DNA of 64,000 nt, taken from positions 12,656-76,655 of the forward strand of contig JAEWMS010000005.1 of the NCBI GenBank assembly GCA_023393115.1, in the 5' to 3' direction. How positions within the stretch are numbered: the first letter of the stretch is position 1; each line of letters starts with the position of its first letter. The notes under the pieces were generated by a model. It did no database searches. It saw only the letters and a list, made by a program, of their open reading frames with translations, and was not told the DNA's origin. The translations under genes were made by a program, and so were the position numbers. Shown piece by piece: positions 53,825 to 62,048 of the stretch. The stretch is from Bacillota bacterium. GTDB taxonomy: Bacteria; Bacillota; Clostridia; Acetivibrionales; DSM-1351.

Positions 53825-55447
53825 TTGCATAATTTATTAAAGAGATTAAATACCAAAAACAAGGAAAAGCGGGGAGTGACAAAGAAGAGGTCTGCAATAG
53901 GCTTTACCCTTGCAGCAGCAATCCTTTTAACAGCCATCCCCGGTGATATTTACGCAAGGCAGGGAGATAGCGGTTACGAGGGGGGGATTTCCTCGGGAGA
54001 AACTCCAAGTATGACTTCGCAGACTTCAAAAAGTAAATATCAATACCAATATGAGGAGCCATGCTTTCTTTCGGGGGTACCCGTTATAATGCGAGGAACA
54101 CTGACTCTGACTAAAAGCCTTAAGGATGATACCAAAAATCAACAACAGATTTTGACAACAAAATATGTATATTCCCTAAGTAATGGTACAACTGATAAGC
54201 TAAGCAGAACTTTGAATTTTGTAACAACAATTACCACAAAGCCCAACGGTCAGAAGGTAGAATCCACACTGTTGACTCAGGCCAGTGAGACTGTTAATGT
54301 AGGCGGCAAAGCTTATGTGATTTCGTCAGTTGCCGATTACGAACTTACAAAGTCTATCTTAAATGACACTAAACCAGCGGTAAATTATTACCAGGGTGAA
54401 ATAATAAGCAGAAAAAAGTATAGAATAGGTACTGCATTAGCCTCTAAGGATTATGTTATTGTAAATTCAACCACCAGCTATACAGGCTATGACCAGTATT
54501 GGAGTTCTGCCGAAACCCAGATAATAAATCAGGAAATAGCTCAGCAGAGAGCAGGAAAGACGGTAACTGTAGGCAGTGTAAAAATGGAAGTATCAACAAC
54601 AACCAAAAAAGAACTTGAATACTTTGAAAATCTTCCTGAGCAATCAAGTATAGCAGGGGGCTATGTTCAGACCCAGGCAAATGAAAACGTATTAAAGTAT
54701 ACTGCCGAATTAAGTGAACTGGACAGAAAAGGACTGCCTACAAGCAAAAAAGTTACCCATACCAATGATTTAAAACTTGAGAGTTTCCCAACTTCAACAA
54801 GAATGGTTTCACCTAATCTCAATAAACTAAGGGGTCATCCTTCTGAGGAAAATATCGCCCTGATGTTTGGTTTAGAGGCCTTTAAGTCAGTTGAGGCAGC
54901 AGATTTTGACCCTCAGGAGTATATGAGCAGAGCCGAATTTGTTGACGCCTTTTTGAAGGTGGCTCCGGAGGTTCCTCTGGACCCTGCTTTTACCAAGAAG
55001 AAGACTACCACAAAGAAAACAAAAGAGCAGACTGTTACTTCTGCATTTTCAGATGTTCCAACCAGTCATGCATTTCTAACAAGTATAAACGAAGCTGCTA
55101 AAAGAAGTATTATTTCAGGAAACGGAAAAAGCAAATTCAGACCTGAAGAGCTTATAACCTTTTCAGAAGCGGTTGCAATGATGATAAACACGCTGGGGCT
55201 CAATGGACTGGCACCAAATCCGGTGCCTGTTACAAGCTTTAAGGATAATGATAAAATTCCCACTTACGCCAGAGCCCCAATGTATGTAGCAGAACAGATA
55301 GGCTTGATTTCGGAGGATGCAAAGGGCTACATTTATCCCAACAACAAAATAACCAAAGCTAAATTTGCAGATATGATGAAGACATATATAGATTATATGG
55401 GTAAAGATATCAGAAAAGAGTATATGGATAAACTTATTAACTATTAA
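53825..55447 (+). CDS. Exported protein with C-terminal SLH domains (540 residues)
   Basis: Lys/Arg-rich N-terminus, then a signal-like hydrophobic stretch (about 24-43, ending near YARQG), a beta-rich middle region (about 70-320) of unknown family, and two to three SLH domains (about 332-540) containing S-R-A-E-F-V-D-A and F-R-P-E-E-L-I-T-F. I choose TTG 53825 because GGGGGT (53812-53817) stands 7 nt upstream; an in-frame ATG at 53798 has no ribosome-binding site. It shares a transcript with the preceding SLH gene. A Lys/Thr-rich linker separates the first SLH from the rest. Confidence 0.8.
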   Translation: MHNLLKRLNTKNKEKRGVTKKRSAIGFTLAAAILLTAIPGDIYARQGDSGYEGGISSGETPSMTSQTSKSKYQYQYEEPCFLSGVPVIMRGTLTLTKSLKDDTKNQQQILTTKYVYSLSNGTTDKLSRTLNFVTTITTKPNGQKVESTLLTQASETVNVGGKAYVISSVADYELTKSILNDTKPAVNYYQGEIISRKKYRIGTALASKDYVIVNSTTSYTGYDQYWSSAETQIINQEIAQQRAGKTVTVGSVKMEVSTTTKKELEYFENLPEQSSIAGGYVQTQANENVLKYTAELSELDRKGLPTSKKVTHTNDLKLESFPTSTRMVSPNLNKLRGHPSEENIALMFGLEAFKSVEAADFDPQEYMSRAEFVDAFLKVAPEVPLDPAFTKKKTTTKKTKEQTVTSAFSDVPTSHAFLTSINEAAKRSIISGNGKSKFRPEELITFSEAVAMMINTLGLNGLAPNPVPVTSFKDNDKIPTYARAPMYVAEQIGLISEDAKGYIYPNNKITKAKFADMMKTYIDYMGKDIRKEYMDKLINY

Positions 55448-55463
55448 TATATTGATTAGTTAA

Positions 55464-55570
55464 AAGTGAATAGTGAAGAGTTAAGGAAGGCTTGTTTCAC
55501 AAGCCTTTTAATTAAAGATTGGGCGTAGTCAATCAACTATAACTATTCACCCTTCATTATTCACTATTTA
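55464..55570. repeat. Inverted heptad arrays flanking a terminator
   Basis: Left units AAGTGAA, TAGTGAA, GAGTTAA (55464-55484); right units CTATTCA, CCCTTCA, TTATTCA, CTATTTA (55543-55570). Between them are a terminator hairpin and a GGGCGTAGTC segment, resembling GGCTGGCGTTAGCC at the 48.6-kb copy. Confidence 0.8.
55487..55512 (+). terminator. Terminator after the second SLH pair
   Basis: AAGGCTTG (55487-55494) pairs with CAAGCCTT (55500-55507), a 5-nt loop, then TTTAATT. Confidence 0.8.
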
Positions 55571-55585
55571 TTAAGGGAGTTCAAA

Positions 55586-57118
55586 ATGACTAAGCTTAGA
55601 AGATTTTCAGCGTTTATTTTAGCGCTTGCTATAGTTTTTAGTTTTTTCGGTACCGGTGCTTTGGCTGCCGAAAACCAACCCGATAGCAAAATACAAGTAA
55701 CCGACCAATATCAGTTGGCGGCCCAGACTCAGTCAACTGAACAAAAGGAGTATTTGGAGAGTGTTAGAAATCTTATCAGAGAAAAATATAATGGGGAGAT
55801 TCCCGGGGAGGCTCTAAACAATGCCACAACCCTGAAAGATATATTCAAAACTCTTGACGATTACTCCGATTTTTTAACACCTGAGGAGTTTAATGATCTT
55901 ATAACATCACTTTCAGGTTCGGTAGAGGGTATTGGCGTACAGGCCAATCTCGAAGAAAAGGCAAAATATATTACCATAGAAAAGGTTTTTAAAGATTCTC
56001 CTGCCTGGAGGGCAGGGGTGTTACCGGGTGATCAGATTGCTGAGATAAACGGTGAATCGGTAGTCGAAAAGTCCTTCGAAGAGACTATGGACATGGTTAA
56101 GGGTGCCGCAGGTACAGAGGTAAAGCTGGGACTTCTTCGTCAGGGAGAGATGAATATTATCAACTTTGTAATAACAAGGGAGTATATTGATATACCGACG
56201 GTTCATTATGAAATAAGAGGCAATACCGGATACATACAAATTGATTCTTTCTCCAACAATACATACAGCGGAGTGGAGACTGCGCTCAATTACTTTGACA
56301 GTAAAAAAATCACAAGAGTAATACTGGATTTGAGGAACAATCCAGGAGGGTATGTAGACCAGGCAGTTGCAATCGCCAGGTTCTTCGTACCGAAGGGTAT
56401 TATCACAAAATTGGATTACAAGGATGAGGACGAATCCGATGAAACCTATTATTCGTCCAGGACAAAGCTTAAGTACAAGCTTGCAGTACTTGTAAATGAA
56501 TATTCAGCCAGTGCTTCTGAAATTCTGACAGGAGCAATAAAGGATACCAAGGCTGGTATTATTGTAGGAAACAAGACCTTCGGGAAAGCAAAGGTTCAGG
56601 ATTTCTTTCCTCTATTAAATGAAGAAGCCTTCCAAAGCTTTAACCAAAATAGTGAAGTGAAGAAAGTCAATGCATGGGATTTTACCTATTATCCTATGGA
56701 AAACGAACTTATCGGTTGGGCTAAAATGACAGTGGGCCTTTACTATACACCTAACGGTGAGTGTATAGACCTTAAGGGTATAGAACCCAATGTTAAAGTA
56801 GATGAAGATAAGACAGGTATACCGGTGAATCTTGTGGAGTCTCTAACGGTGACAGTGAAGCCAAAGCTTGGAACCAGATATACCGATGTATTATATGCTG
56901 AAGCCATACTAAAGCTTTTGAACTACGATGTTGACCAGCCGGATACAGATCTTGACAAAAAGACTGTAGCAGCTATAGCAAAGTTCCAGAAGGATAACAA
57001 GTTATATAGTTACGGCGTTTTAGATTTTAGTACTCAAAAGCTTTTGAACAACAAGCTTGCTGATATGAAGCAGAGCAAGGACCCTGTATACGCAATGGCA
57101 GCAAAGCTTATAAAGTAG
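55586..57118 (+). CDS. S41-family C-terminal processing peptidase
   Basis: Exported serine protease of the CtpA/CtpB type, 510 residues. Signal peptide (1-27, ending ALAA); PDZ domain (about 110-185, with SVEGIGVQ and GVLPGDQIAEING); S41 catalytic domain with RNNPGGYVDQA, the catalytic Ser within SASASE (307-312) and Lys334 in FGKAKV; and a C-terminal peptidoglycan-binding-like domain (about 425-500). B. subtilis CtpB cleaves SpoIVFA in sporulation, whereas others trim surface proteins. Its position behind two SLH genes hints at surface protein processing, but that is inference. AAGGGAG precedes ATG 55586. Confidence 0.92.
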   Translation: MTKLRRFSAFILALAIVFSFFGTGALAAENQPDSKIQVTDQYQLAAQTQSTEQKEYLESVRNLIREKYNGEIPGEALNNATTLKDIFKTLDDYSDFLTPEEFNDLITSLSGSVEGIGVQANLEEKAKYITIEKVFKDSPAWRAGVLPGDQIAEINGESVVEKSFEETMDMVKGAAGTEVKLGLLRQGEMNIINFVITREYIDIPTVHYEIRGNTGYIQIDSFSNNTYSGVETALNYFDSKKITRVILDLRNNPGGYVDQAVAIARFFVPKGIITKLDYKDEDESDETYYSSRTKLKYKLAVLVNEYSASASEILTGAIKDTKAGIIVGNKTFGKAKVQDFFPLLNEEAFQSFNQNSEVKKVNAWDFTYYPMENELIGWAKMTVGLYYTPNGECIDLKGIEPNVKVDEDKTGIPVNLVESLTVTVKPKLGTRYTDVLYAEAILKLLNYDVDQPDTDLDKKTVAAIAKFQKDNKLYSYGVLDFSTQKLLNNKLADMKQSKDPVYAMAAKLIK

Positions 57119-57141
57119 AATTTTTACTGAAAAAACTTATT

Positions 57142-57187
57142 AAAAAACCTTGCAGACTCGACTATGAGGAGTCTGCAAGGTTTTTTT
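57142..57187 (+). terminator. Terminator after the S41 peptidase gene
   Basis: Long stem with the left arm ending CCTTGCAGACTC (57148-57159) and the right arm GAGTCTGCAAGG (57169-57180), extended by A/T pairs and followed by seven T. Confidence 0.95.
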
Positions 57188-57516
57188 GTCGCTTCAACAA
57201 CATAAAAGATAGCTTATTATCAGATTTTTCAAATAATAAGTTTGTTTTATGTAAATATAAAAATTAATTAATTGGAAATGAATAAAAAAAATAAAACGAA
57301 TATTGATAATTTTATATCAATTAATTACAGCGGCTTTCTAAATTCAACAGAGATAACTACAAGATAATACTATTTAATGTAGAAAATCTGCCATATTAAA
57401 TGGGAAATGGCGAAGTTATTAATTTTACAAAATTTCTGTTCCGAGTATAATTTCAGATAAGCGGAATAATTTAACAGTTATTCTAATATATACAATAGGG
57501 CTGGACGGAATCATTT
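57188..57516. other. AT-rich upstream region of the polysaccharide cluster
   Basis: About 330 nt without a gene. Apart from the promoter at 57424-57451 I see only AT-rich DNA with short palindromes; no riboswitch or JUMPstart-like sequence was recognised. Confidence 0.5.
57424..57451 (+). promoter_or_regulatory. Sigma-A promoter of the polysaccharide cluster
   Basis: TTTACA (57424-57429), 16-nt spacer, TATAAT (57446-57451). It would give a leader of about 60 nt to the LoaP-type gene. Confidence 0.65.
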
Positions 57517-58038
57517 ATGAAACTAAATAACGAAGTAGGATGGTACGCTTTGTTTGTAGCAACGGGTGAAGAGGAGAAAGTTAAAGAAAGAATCAACTTT
57601 CGATTGAATAGCCGGCTAAGGGCAATTGTACCCAAAAGGAGAATGACTGAACGAAAGCTGGGAAAGTGGGAGGATAAATTACGGACGCTGTTTCCGGGTT
57701 ATATTCTTCTCAATGGAGTAATCAGTAATGAGACCTATGATATTGTCAGGGACATTCCTGGAGTAATAAGGCTGCTTAAAGATAGCGACGGTCCGCAGCA
57801 GATTCGTCAAAGTGAGATCGAAATTATTGGCAGACTGACTTCCGACAGTGAAATAATTGAGTGTTCAAAGATATACGTTATAGGTGGTAGAGTTGTTGTA
57901 GTAGAAGGACCCCTTTACGGACTGGAGGGTTTTATTCAGTCGGTAGATACACGAAAAGGCAGAGTGAAAGTAGTACTGAACCTTATGAGTGAGCCACGGA
58001 CAGTAGAACTGAGTGTGGCATTGGTTCAGCCGGCATAG
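57517..58038 (+). CDS. loaP: LoaP-type NusG paralogue (transcription antiterminator)
   Basis: NusG-family protein of 173 residues: an NGN domain (about 7-105) beginning WYALFVATGEEEKVK and a KOW domain (about 120-173). It is shorter than housekeeping NusG and sits alone at the head of a polysaccharide operon, which fits LoaP, a Firmicute NusG paralogue shown in Bacillus velezensis to prevent termination in long biosynthetic operons by acting on RNA hairpins near the leader. Here it would help RNA polymerase cross the downstream exopolysaccharide genes. The family call is confident; its RNA target here is inferred. Confidence 0.87.
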   Translation: MKLNNEVGWYALFVATGEEEKVKERINFRLNSRLRAIVPKRRMTERKLGKWEDKLRTLFPGYILLNGVISNETYDIVRDIPGVIRLLKDSDGPQQIRQSEIEIIGRLTSDSEIIECSKIYVIGGRVVVVEGPLYGLEGFIQSVDTRKGRVKVVLNLMSEPRTVELSVALVQPA

Positions 58039-58182
58039 GATTCCGGAAGGTTTTTTCACTGTTTCGGCGTGAAAGAACAATATGGAGGATATAAGTTTAG
58101 TTTTAGTGGCGGAGCAGGCTTTCGATGTTCCGAATGGCGAAGCACGGCCATTTACAAAATTACATTAAGGAGACAGGTTTTT
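58039..58182 (+). promoter_or_regulatory. Structured leader between loaP and the Wzz-like gene
   Basis: 144 nt without a credible gene. Contains hairpin TTTCAC (58054-58059)/GTGAAA (58069-58074) and a CGGA...TCCG hairpin near 58110-58135. It is the expected place for a LoaP-responsive RNA element, though I cannot match a defined consensus. An orphan GGAGG (58083-58087) is not followed by a usable start. Confidence 0.4.
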
Positions 58183-58857
58183 ATGGAGATCAAGAGATTT
58201 TTTCATTCAATATTAAGAATGCTATGGTTAATTGTTTTATTAGCGGGAATAGGCGGCGGAATTAGTGCATATTCTAGTTATTTTACAGCAGTACCTATAT
58301 ATAGGGCAGAAACCACTGTTTATGCCCTAAGCAAAAGTATTGCCGTCGACGGTAGAGATAGTGTTAATTATCAGGACGTAATGCTTAGCAGACAGCTGCT
58401 TCAGGATTATCAGCAGATTATTACAAGTGAACAGGTATTAACTTTAGCCTCTAAAAACCTTGATAAATACAAGATTTCACCTGACCAATTAAAAGGAATG
58501 ATATCGGTTGTACCTAAGAATGATTCGGCAGTGTTGGGAATAAGTGCTGCATCCTATGATCCTCAGATTGCAGCAGAGGCCTCCAACGAAGTTACCAAGG
58601 CATTTGTGAAAAGTCTGCAGACACTTACTAACAGTAATATTATAGGTATACTCGATGAAGCCAAAATACCAAACTACCCCATTGGTAATGATTTTATTAA
58701 GAAAACTTTTATTGGTACAATTACGGGCATAGTTATAGCTTTAGCCATTATATACATAAAGGAACTATTTGATACAACACTAAGACATATAGAAGAAGTC
58801 GAAAAATATACAAAAATTAAGCTTATGGGAGTTATACCAAAATACAGTATTAAATAG
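58183..58857 (+). CDS. Wzz/YveK-type polysaccharide chain-length and export modulator
   Basis: 224-residue membrane protein with two helices (about 12-32 and about 182-202) flanking an extracellular domain that begins YRAETTVYALS, the Wzz/CapA plan. It acts with the tyrosine-kinase ATPase encoded next to control polymer length and export. ATG 58183 has AAGGAGA upstream; the frame is open to 58069 but those residues are not family-like. It lies 9 nt before the kinase gene, so translation is close-coupled. Confidence 0.9.
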   Translation: MEIKRFFHSILRMLWLIVLLAGIGGGISAYSSYFTAVPIYRAETTVYALSKSIAVDGRDSVNYQDVMLSRQLLQDYQQIITSEQVLTLASKNLDKYKISPDQLKGMISVVPKNDSAVLGISAASYDPQIAAEASNEVTKAFVKSLQTLTNSNIIGILDEAKIPNYPIGNDFIKKTFIGTITGIVIALAIIYIKELFDTTLRHIEEVEKYTKIKLMGVIPKYSIK

Positions 58858-58866
58858 GAGGGAAAA

Positions 58867-59598
58867 ATGCAGGATAGGAGATACAACTTGATTGAACAGG
58901 ACAATCCGGCAGTAAAAGATGCATTTTCTATGCTTTCAGGCAATATTCATATGAAGTCGGAGAATAAGGGCCTGAAGAGTATTGTTATTACAAGCGCCGA
59001 ACCGAAAACAGGTAAAACATCAGTGGCGGCAAATCTGGCCATAACCATGACAAACTGGGGTAAGAAGTGTATTTTAATTGATGCTGACATGAGAAAGAGA
59101 TCTGATGCCAGAACATTAAAATGGGGAAGTGACATGGGTTTAGCCCATTATCTTAACGGTATGGCTGAATTTGAAGAAATTCTCTCATATACAAGTATAG
59201 AAGGGCTGCTCTATATTTCCAATGGGAATACTGCAGCAAATCCTTTAGGGTTATTATGCTCTTCCCGGTTCTCTATATTAATGCAAAGATTAAGAAATGA
59301 TTATGACTTTATTGTTATAGATTCACCTGCACTCGACTCTGTATCTGATGCGGCAGTTATATCTTCCAAGGCTGACGGTGTATTACTGGTCGCCAACGTG
59401 GGAGGAACAGATCTGGATGCATTGATCAGGACCAAGGAAAAACTGGAGGCATCTAATACCAACCTTTTGGGAGTTGTGTTAAATAGAGTCGGCAAAGGAC
59501 ATTATAAAAAATATCTTAAAGCTTTCAAATACTTTTATAATATTCAAAAAAAAGCTGTAAAAAAACGCAGGCAGCAAAAAAATTCGGTAGTAGCTTGA
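58867..59598 (+). CDS. CpsD/CapB-type tyrosine-protein kinase (BY-kinase)
   Basis: Cytoplasmic ATPase/kinase partner of the Wzz-like protein; 243 residues. Walker A SAEPKTGKT (43-51), Walker A' ILIDAD (69-74) and Walker B VIDSPA (from about 151) mark a bacterial BY-kinase. The C-terminal tail has Tyr residues (HYKKY...KYFYN) followed by a basic Lys/Arg-rich end instead of a dense Tyr cluster, so the usual autophosphorylation tail is weak. AGGAGG lies just before ATG 58867. Confidence 0.92.
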   Translation: MQDRRYNLIEQDNPAVKDAFSMLSGNIHMKSENKGLKSIVITSAEPKTGKTSVAANLAITMTNWGKKCILIDADMRKRSDARTLKWGSDMGLAHYLNGMAEFEEILSYTSIEGLLYISNGNTAANPLGLLCSSRFSILMQRLRNDYDFIVIDSPALDSVSDAAVISSKADGVLLVANVGGTDLDALIRTKEKLEASNTNLLGVVLNRVGKGHYKKYLKAFKYFYNIQKKAVKKRRQQKNSVVA

Positions 59599-59641
59599 TG
59601 TGCTCTATATAGTAAAAAAAAGATGTTGGGGGGAACTATAA

Positions 59642-60991
59642 ATGAAGATTACAATTACCGGTACCGGATATGTAGGATTGGTAACAGGTGTTTGTTTGGC
59701 GGAGATCGGACATCATATAACATGCTTGGATATAGATCAGATTCGGATTAAAAAGCTTCAGGATAATATGATCCCAATATTTGAGCCCGGGCTAGACGAA
59801 TTATTTTCAAAGAATAAAGAAAGGCTTGAATTTACAACTGATTTCAAAGCTGCATATTGCCATAGTGATATAGTTTTTATATGTGTTGGGACACCTGAAA
59901 AAAAAGATGGCTCTGCCAATTTAAAGTATGTCTATGAAGCGGTTCAAAACGTAGTGGAGTGTGCACAAAAAGACTGCATAATAGTGATAAAATCTACTGT
60001 GCCAATTGGGACAGGAGATAAAATAGAAGATCTAATTAAACAAAAGGTAAATACTACTTCAATCGGTATTAAAGTAGCCAGTAATCCCGAATTCCTTTCG
60101 CAGGGTACTGCAATATCGGATACAATGAATGCTTCAAGAATAGTGCTGGGCGTAAGGGAGAAGGAAACAGCCCAGGTGCTTAAAAAAATATATGACGGTT
60201 TTAATCAGAATTACGTAATTACTGACAGAAGAAGTGCTGAAATGATAAAATACGCATCAAATGATTTTTTGGCACTTAAGATATCCTATATAAATGAAAT
60301 TGCTAACTTGTGCGATATGACTGGAGCAAATGTTGACGATGTTGCAAAAGGCATGGGCTTTGATCCGAGAATAGGGAGCCGTTTCCTGAAAGCAGGGATT
60401 GGTTATGGCGGTTCGTGCTTTCCCAAAGATACAAAGGCGTTACATTGGCTGGCTAACTTTAATGATTGTGAATTAAAAACCATTAAGGCTGCAATTGATG
60501 TTAACGAAAACCAGAAGATTAAGCTTATTAAAAAAGCCAGAAAATACTATGATAGTTTTCGCGGTTTAACAGTAGCAATCCTTGGATTGACTTTTAAGCC
60601 GGGTACAGATGATCTTCGTGAAGCACCGTCTTTGCAGAATATACCCATCCTTTTGGAAGACGGAGCAAATATAAAAGTTTGGGACCCTATAGGAATGGAA
60701 AATTTCAAGAAAATCTATCCCACTGAAATAAAATACTTTAACTCCGTTGAAGAGACAATTAAAGATGCTGATTTATGTTTGATACTCACTGAGTGGCAGG
60801 AGATAGTCAATTTCAATCTTGAAAAATTCTCTCTACTCATGCGCAATCCTATAGTTTTGGATGGAAGAAATTGTTTTGACCTAAAGGAAGTGGCAGGCAA
60901 GAATTTCGTTTATGAATCTATTGGCAGAAAGGTCTTAAATTCAAGACTTGATATGGAAGAGGGGATTTATAAAAGTGAAAGGGTTGGATAA
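59642..60991 (+). CDS. UDP-glucose 6-dehydrogenase family protein
   Basis: NAD-dependent oxidation of a UDP-sugar to the uronic acid (UDP-glucuronate if the substrate is UDP-glucose), 449 residues. The N-terminal Rossmann motif GTGYVGLVTG, the central GRSFLKAGIGYGGSCFPKD-like region with catalytic Cys259, and the C-terminal GLTFKPGTDDLREAPS are complete. The sugar is not provable from sequence. It implies an acidic exopolysaccharide. GGGGGGA precedes ATG 59642. It overlaps the next gene by 17 nt if that starts at the GTG. Confidence 0.93.
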   Translation: MKITITGTGYVGLVTGVCLAEIGHHITCLDIDQIRIKKLQDNMIPIFEPGLDELFSKNKERLEFTTDFKAAYCHSDIVFICVGTPEKKDGSANLKYVYEAVQNVVECAQKDCIIVIKSTVPIGTGDKIEDLIKQKVNTTSIGIKVASNPEFLSQGTAISDTMNASRIVLGVREKETAQVLKKIYDGFNQNYVITDRRSAEMIKYASNDFLALKISYINEIANLCDMTGANVDDVAKGMGFDPRIGSRFLKAGIGYGGSCFPKDTKALHWLANFNDCELKTIKAAIDVNENQKIKLIKKARKYYDSFRGLTVAILGLTFKPGTDDLREAPSLQNIPILLEDGANIKVWDPIGMENFKKIYPTEIKYFNSVEETIKDADLCLILTEWQEIVNFNLEKFSLLMRNPIVLDGRNCFDLKEVAGKNFVYESIGRKVLNSRLDMEEGIYKSERVG

Positions 60992-62027
60992 CAGATTAAA
61001 TATACAGCACAACGAGGATTTGGATTTCTTAAAGGGTGTCGGAATATGCATGGTTGTACTGGGACACTGTATAACATCAGCCCTAGAGGCGAATAACTAT
61101 ATACTCCACACTATTAAGGAAATAATATATACCTTCCATATGCCAATATTTTTTATAGTTTCGGGATATATACAAGGATTGCGAACTTATGATATCCGCA
61201 GATTTAATAAATTCGGCTTAAGCCAGGCCCGAAAATACCTGCTTCCATACTTTGTGTGGTCGCTGACCTTATACCTGTTCTACTACTTGCTGGAAACTGT
61301 AAAATCCAACGTAATTCCGGAAAAACTAACCTTGAATCCCATAGGTGTATTCAGGGATATTTTTTTATTCAGGGTGCTGACAGGCAATGTTTTGTGGTTT
61401 GTTTACATATTGTTTCTTGTCACGGTTGTATCCTATCTGGTACATAGTTTTATGAGCAATAAATATGTAAATCTGATATTTTTACTGGTTGTTCTGATTG
61501 GCGGGTTTTTGGCAAACAACTTTATGGACAATCAACTTTTCGTTCCTAAAAGATTCCTGGTAGTGTGGATATATTTCGAAATAGGTGTATTTATTGCAAG
61601 ATATATCAGAAATATAGAGTTCAGAGCTAATTTATTTTTGAATTGCGTACTGATAGTTTTATATGCTATAGCGTTTAAGTTCTACACCGTATCCTACGGT
61701 TTTATGGGAAACGGCTTAAAAGTATTTTGCGCTTTAACAGCGGTATTCGTTTTATACAGCCTATCAAAATATAAGAACAATGTTGTATATAGAATCTTGA
61801 ACTATCTGGGTAAAAGAACAGCAGCAATTTACTATATGCATAATCCTTATATAGTTTTGATCTCGGTAACCGCAATGACAGGGTATGCTAATCTATACTT
61901 TGTGCCTGCAATTGTTATAGCTTTCTTCCTCGGGATATTTATACCTTTAATCCTTCAAGAGTTGTTGTTTAATAAAGTAAGCTTGCTTAAAGGTGTATTT
62001 TTCGGAGATAGGGTATGGGCAAAATAA
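60975..62027 (+). CDS. Acyltransferase family 3 membrane protein
   Basis: 350-residue polytopic protein (about ten helices) of the OafA-like acyltransferase-3 family, which typically adds acetyl or succinyl groups to surface sugars. The N-terminal signature DFLKGVGICMVVLGHC has the conserved His of helix 1, followed by FHMPIFFIVSGY. GTG 60975 is preferred, with GAGGGG (60959-60964) upstream, inside the end of the dehydrogenase gene; a TTG at 60948 is open but without a site. It probably decorates the polymer made by this cluster. Confidence 0.87.
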   Translation: MKGLDNRLNIQHNEDLDFLKGVGICMVVLGHCITSALEANNYILHTIKEIIYTFHMPIFFIVSGYIQGLRTYDIRRFNKFGLSQARKYLLPYFVWSLTLYLFYYLLETVKSNVIPEKLTLNPIGVFRDIFLFRVLTGNVLWFVYILFLVTVVSYLVHSFMSNKYVNLIFLLVVLIGGFLANNFMDNQLFVPKRFLVVWIYFEIGVFIARYIRNIEFRANLFLNCVLIVLYAIAFKFYTVSYGFMGNGLKVFCALTAVFVLYSLSKYKNNVVYRILNYLGKRTAAIYYMHNPYIVLISVTAMTGYANLYFVPAIVIAFFLGIFIPLILQELLFNKVSLLKGVFFGDRVWAK

Positions 62028-62048
62028 ATGATTTAGTGGGAGCTTTAT

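Noticed and set aside
58069..58182. 38-residue N-terminal extension of the Wzz-like protein
   Set aside because: No ribosome-binding site at the GTG; the extension is unlike the family and covers a structured leader.
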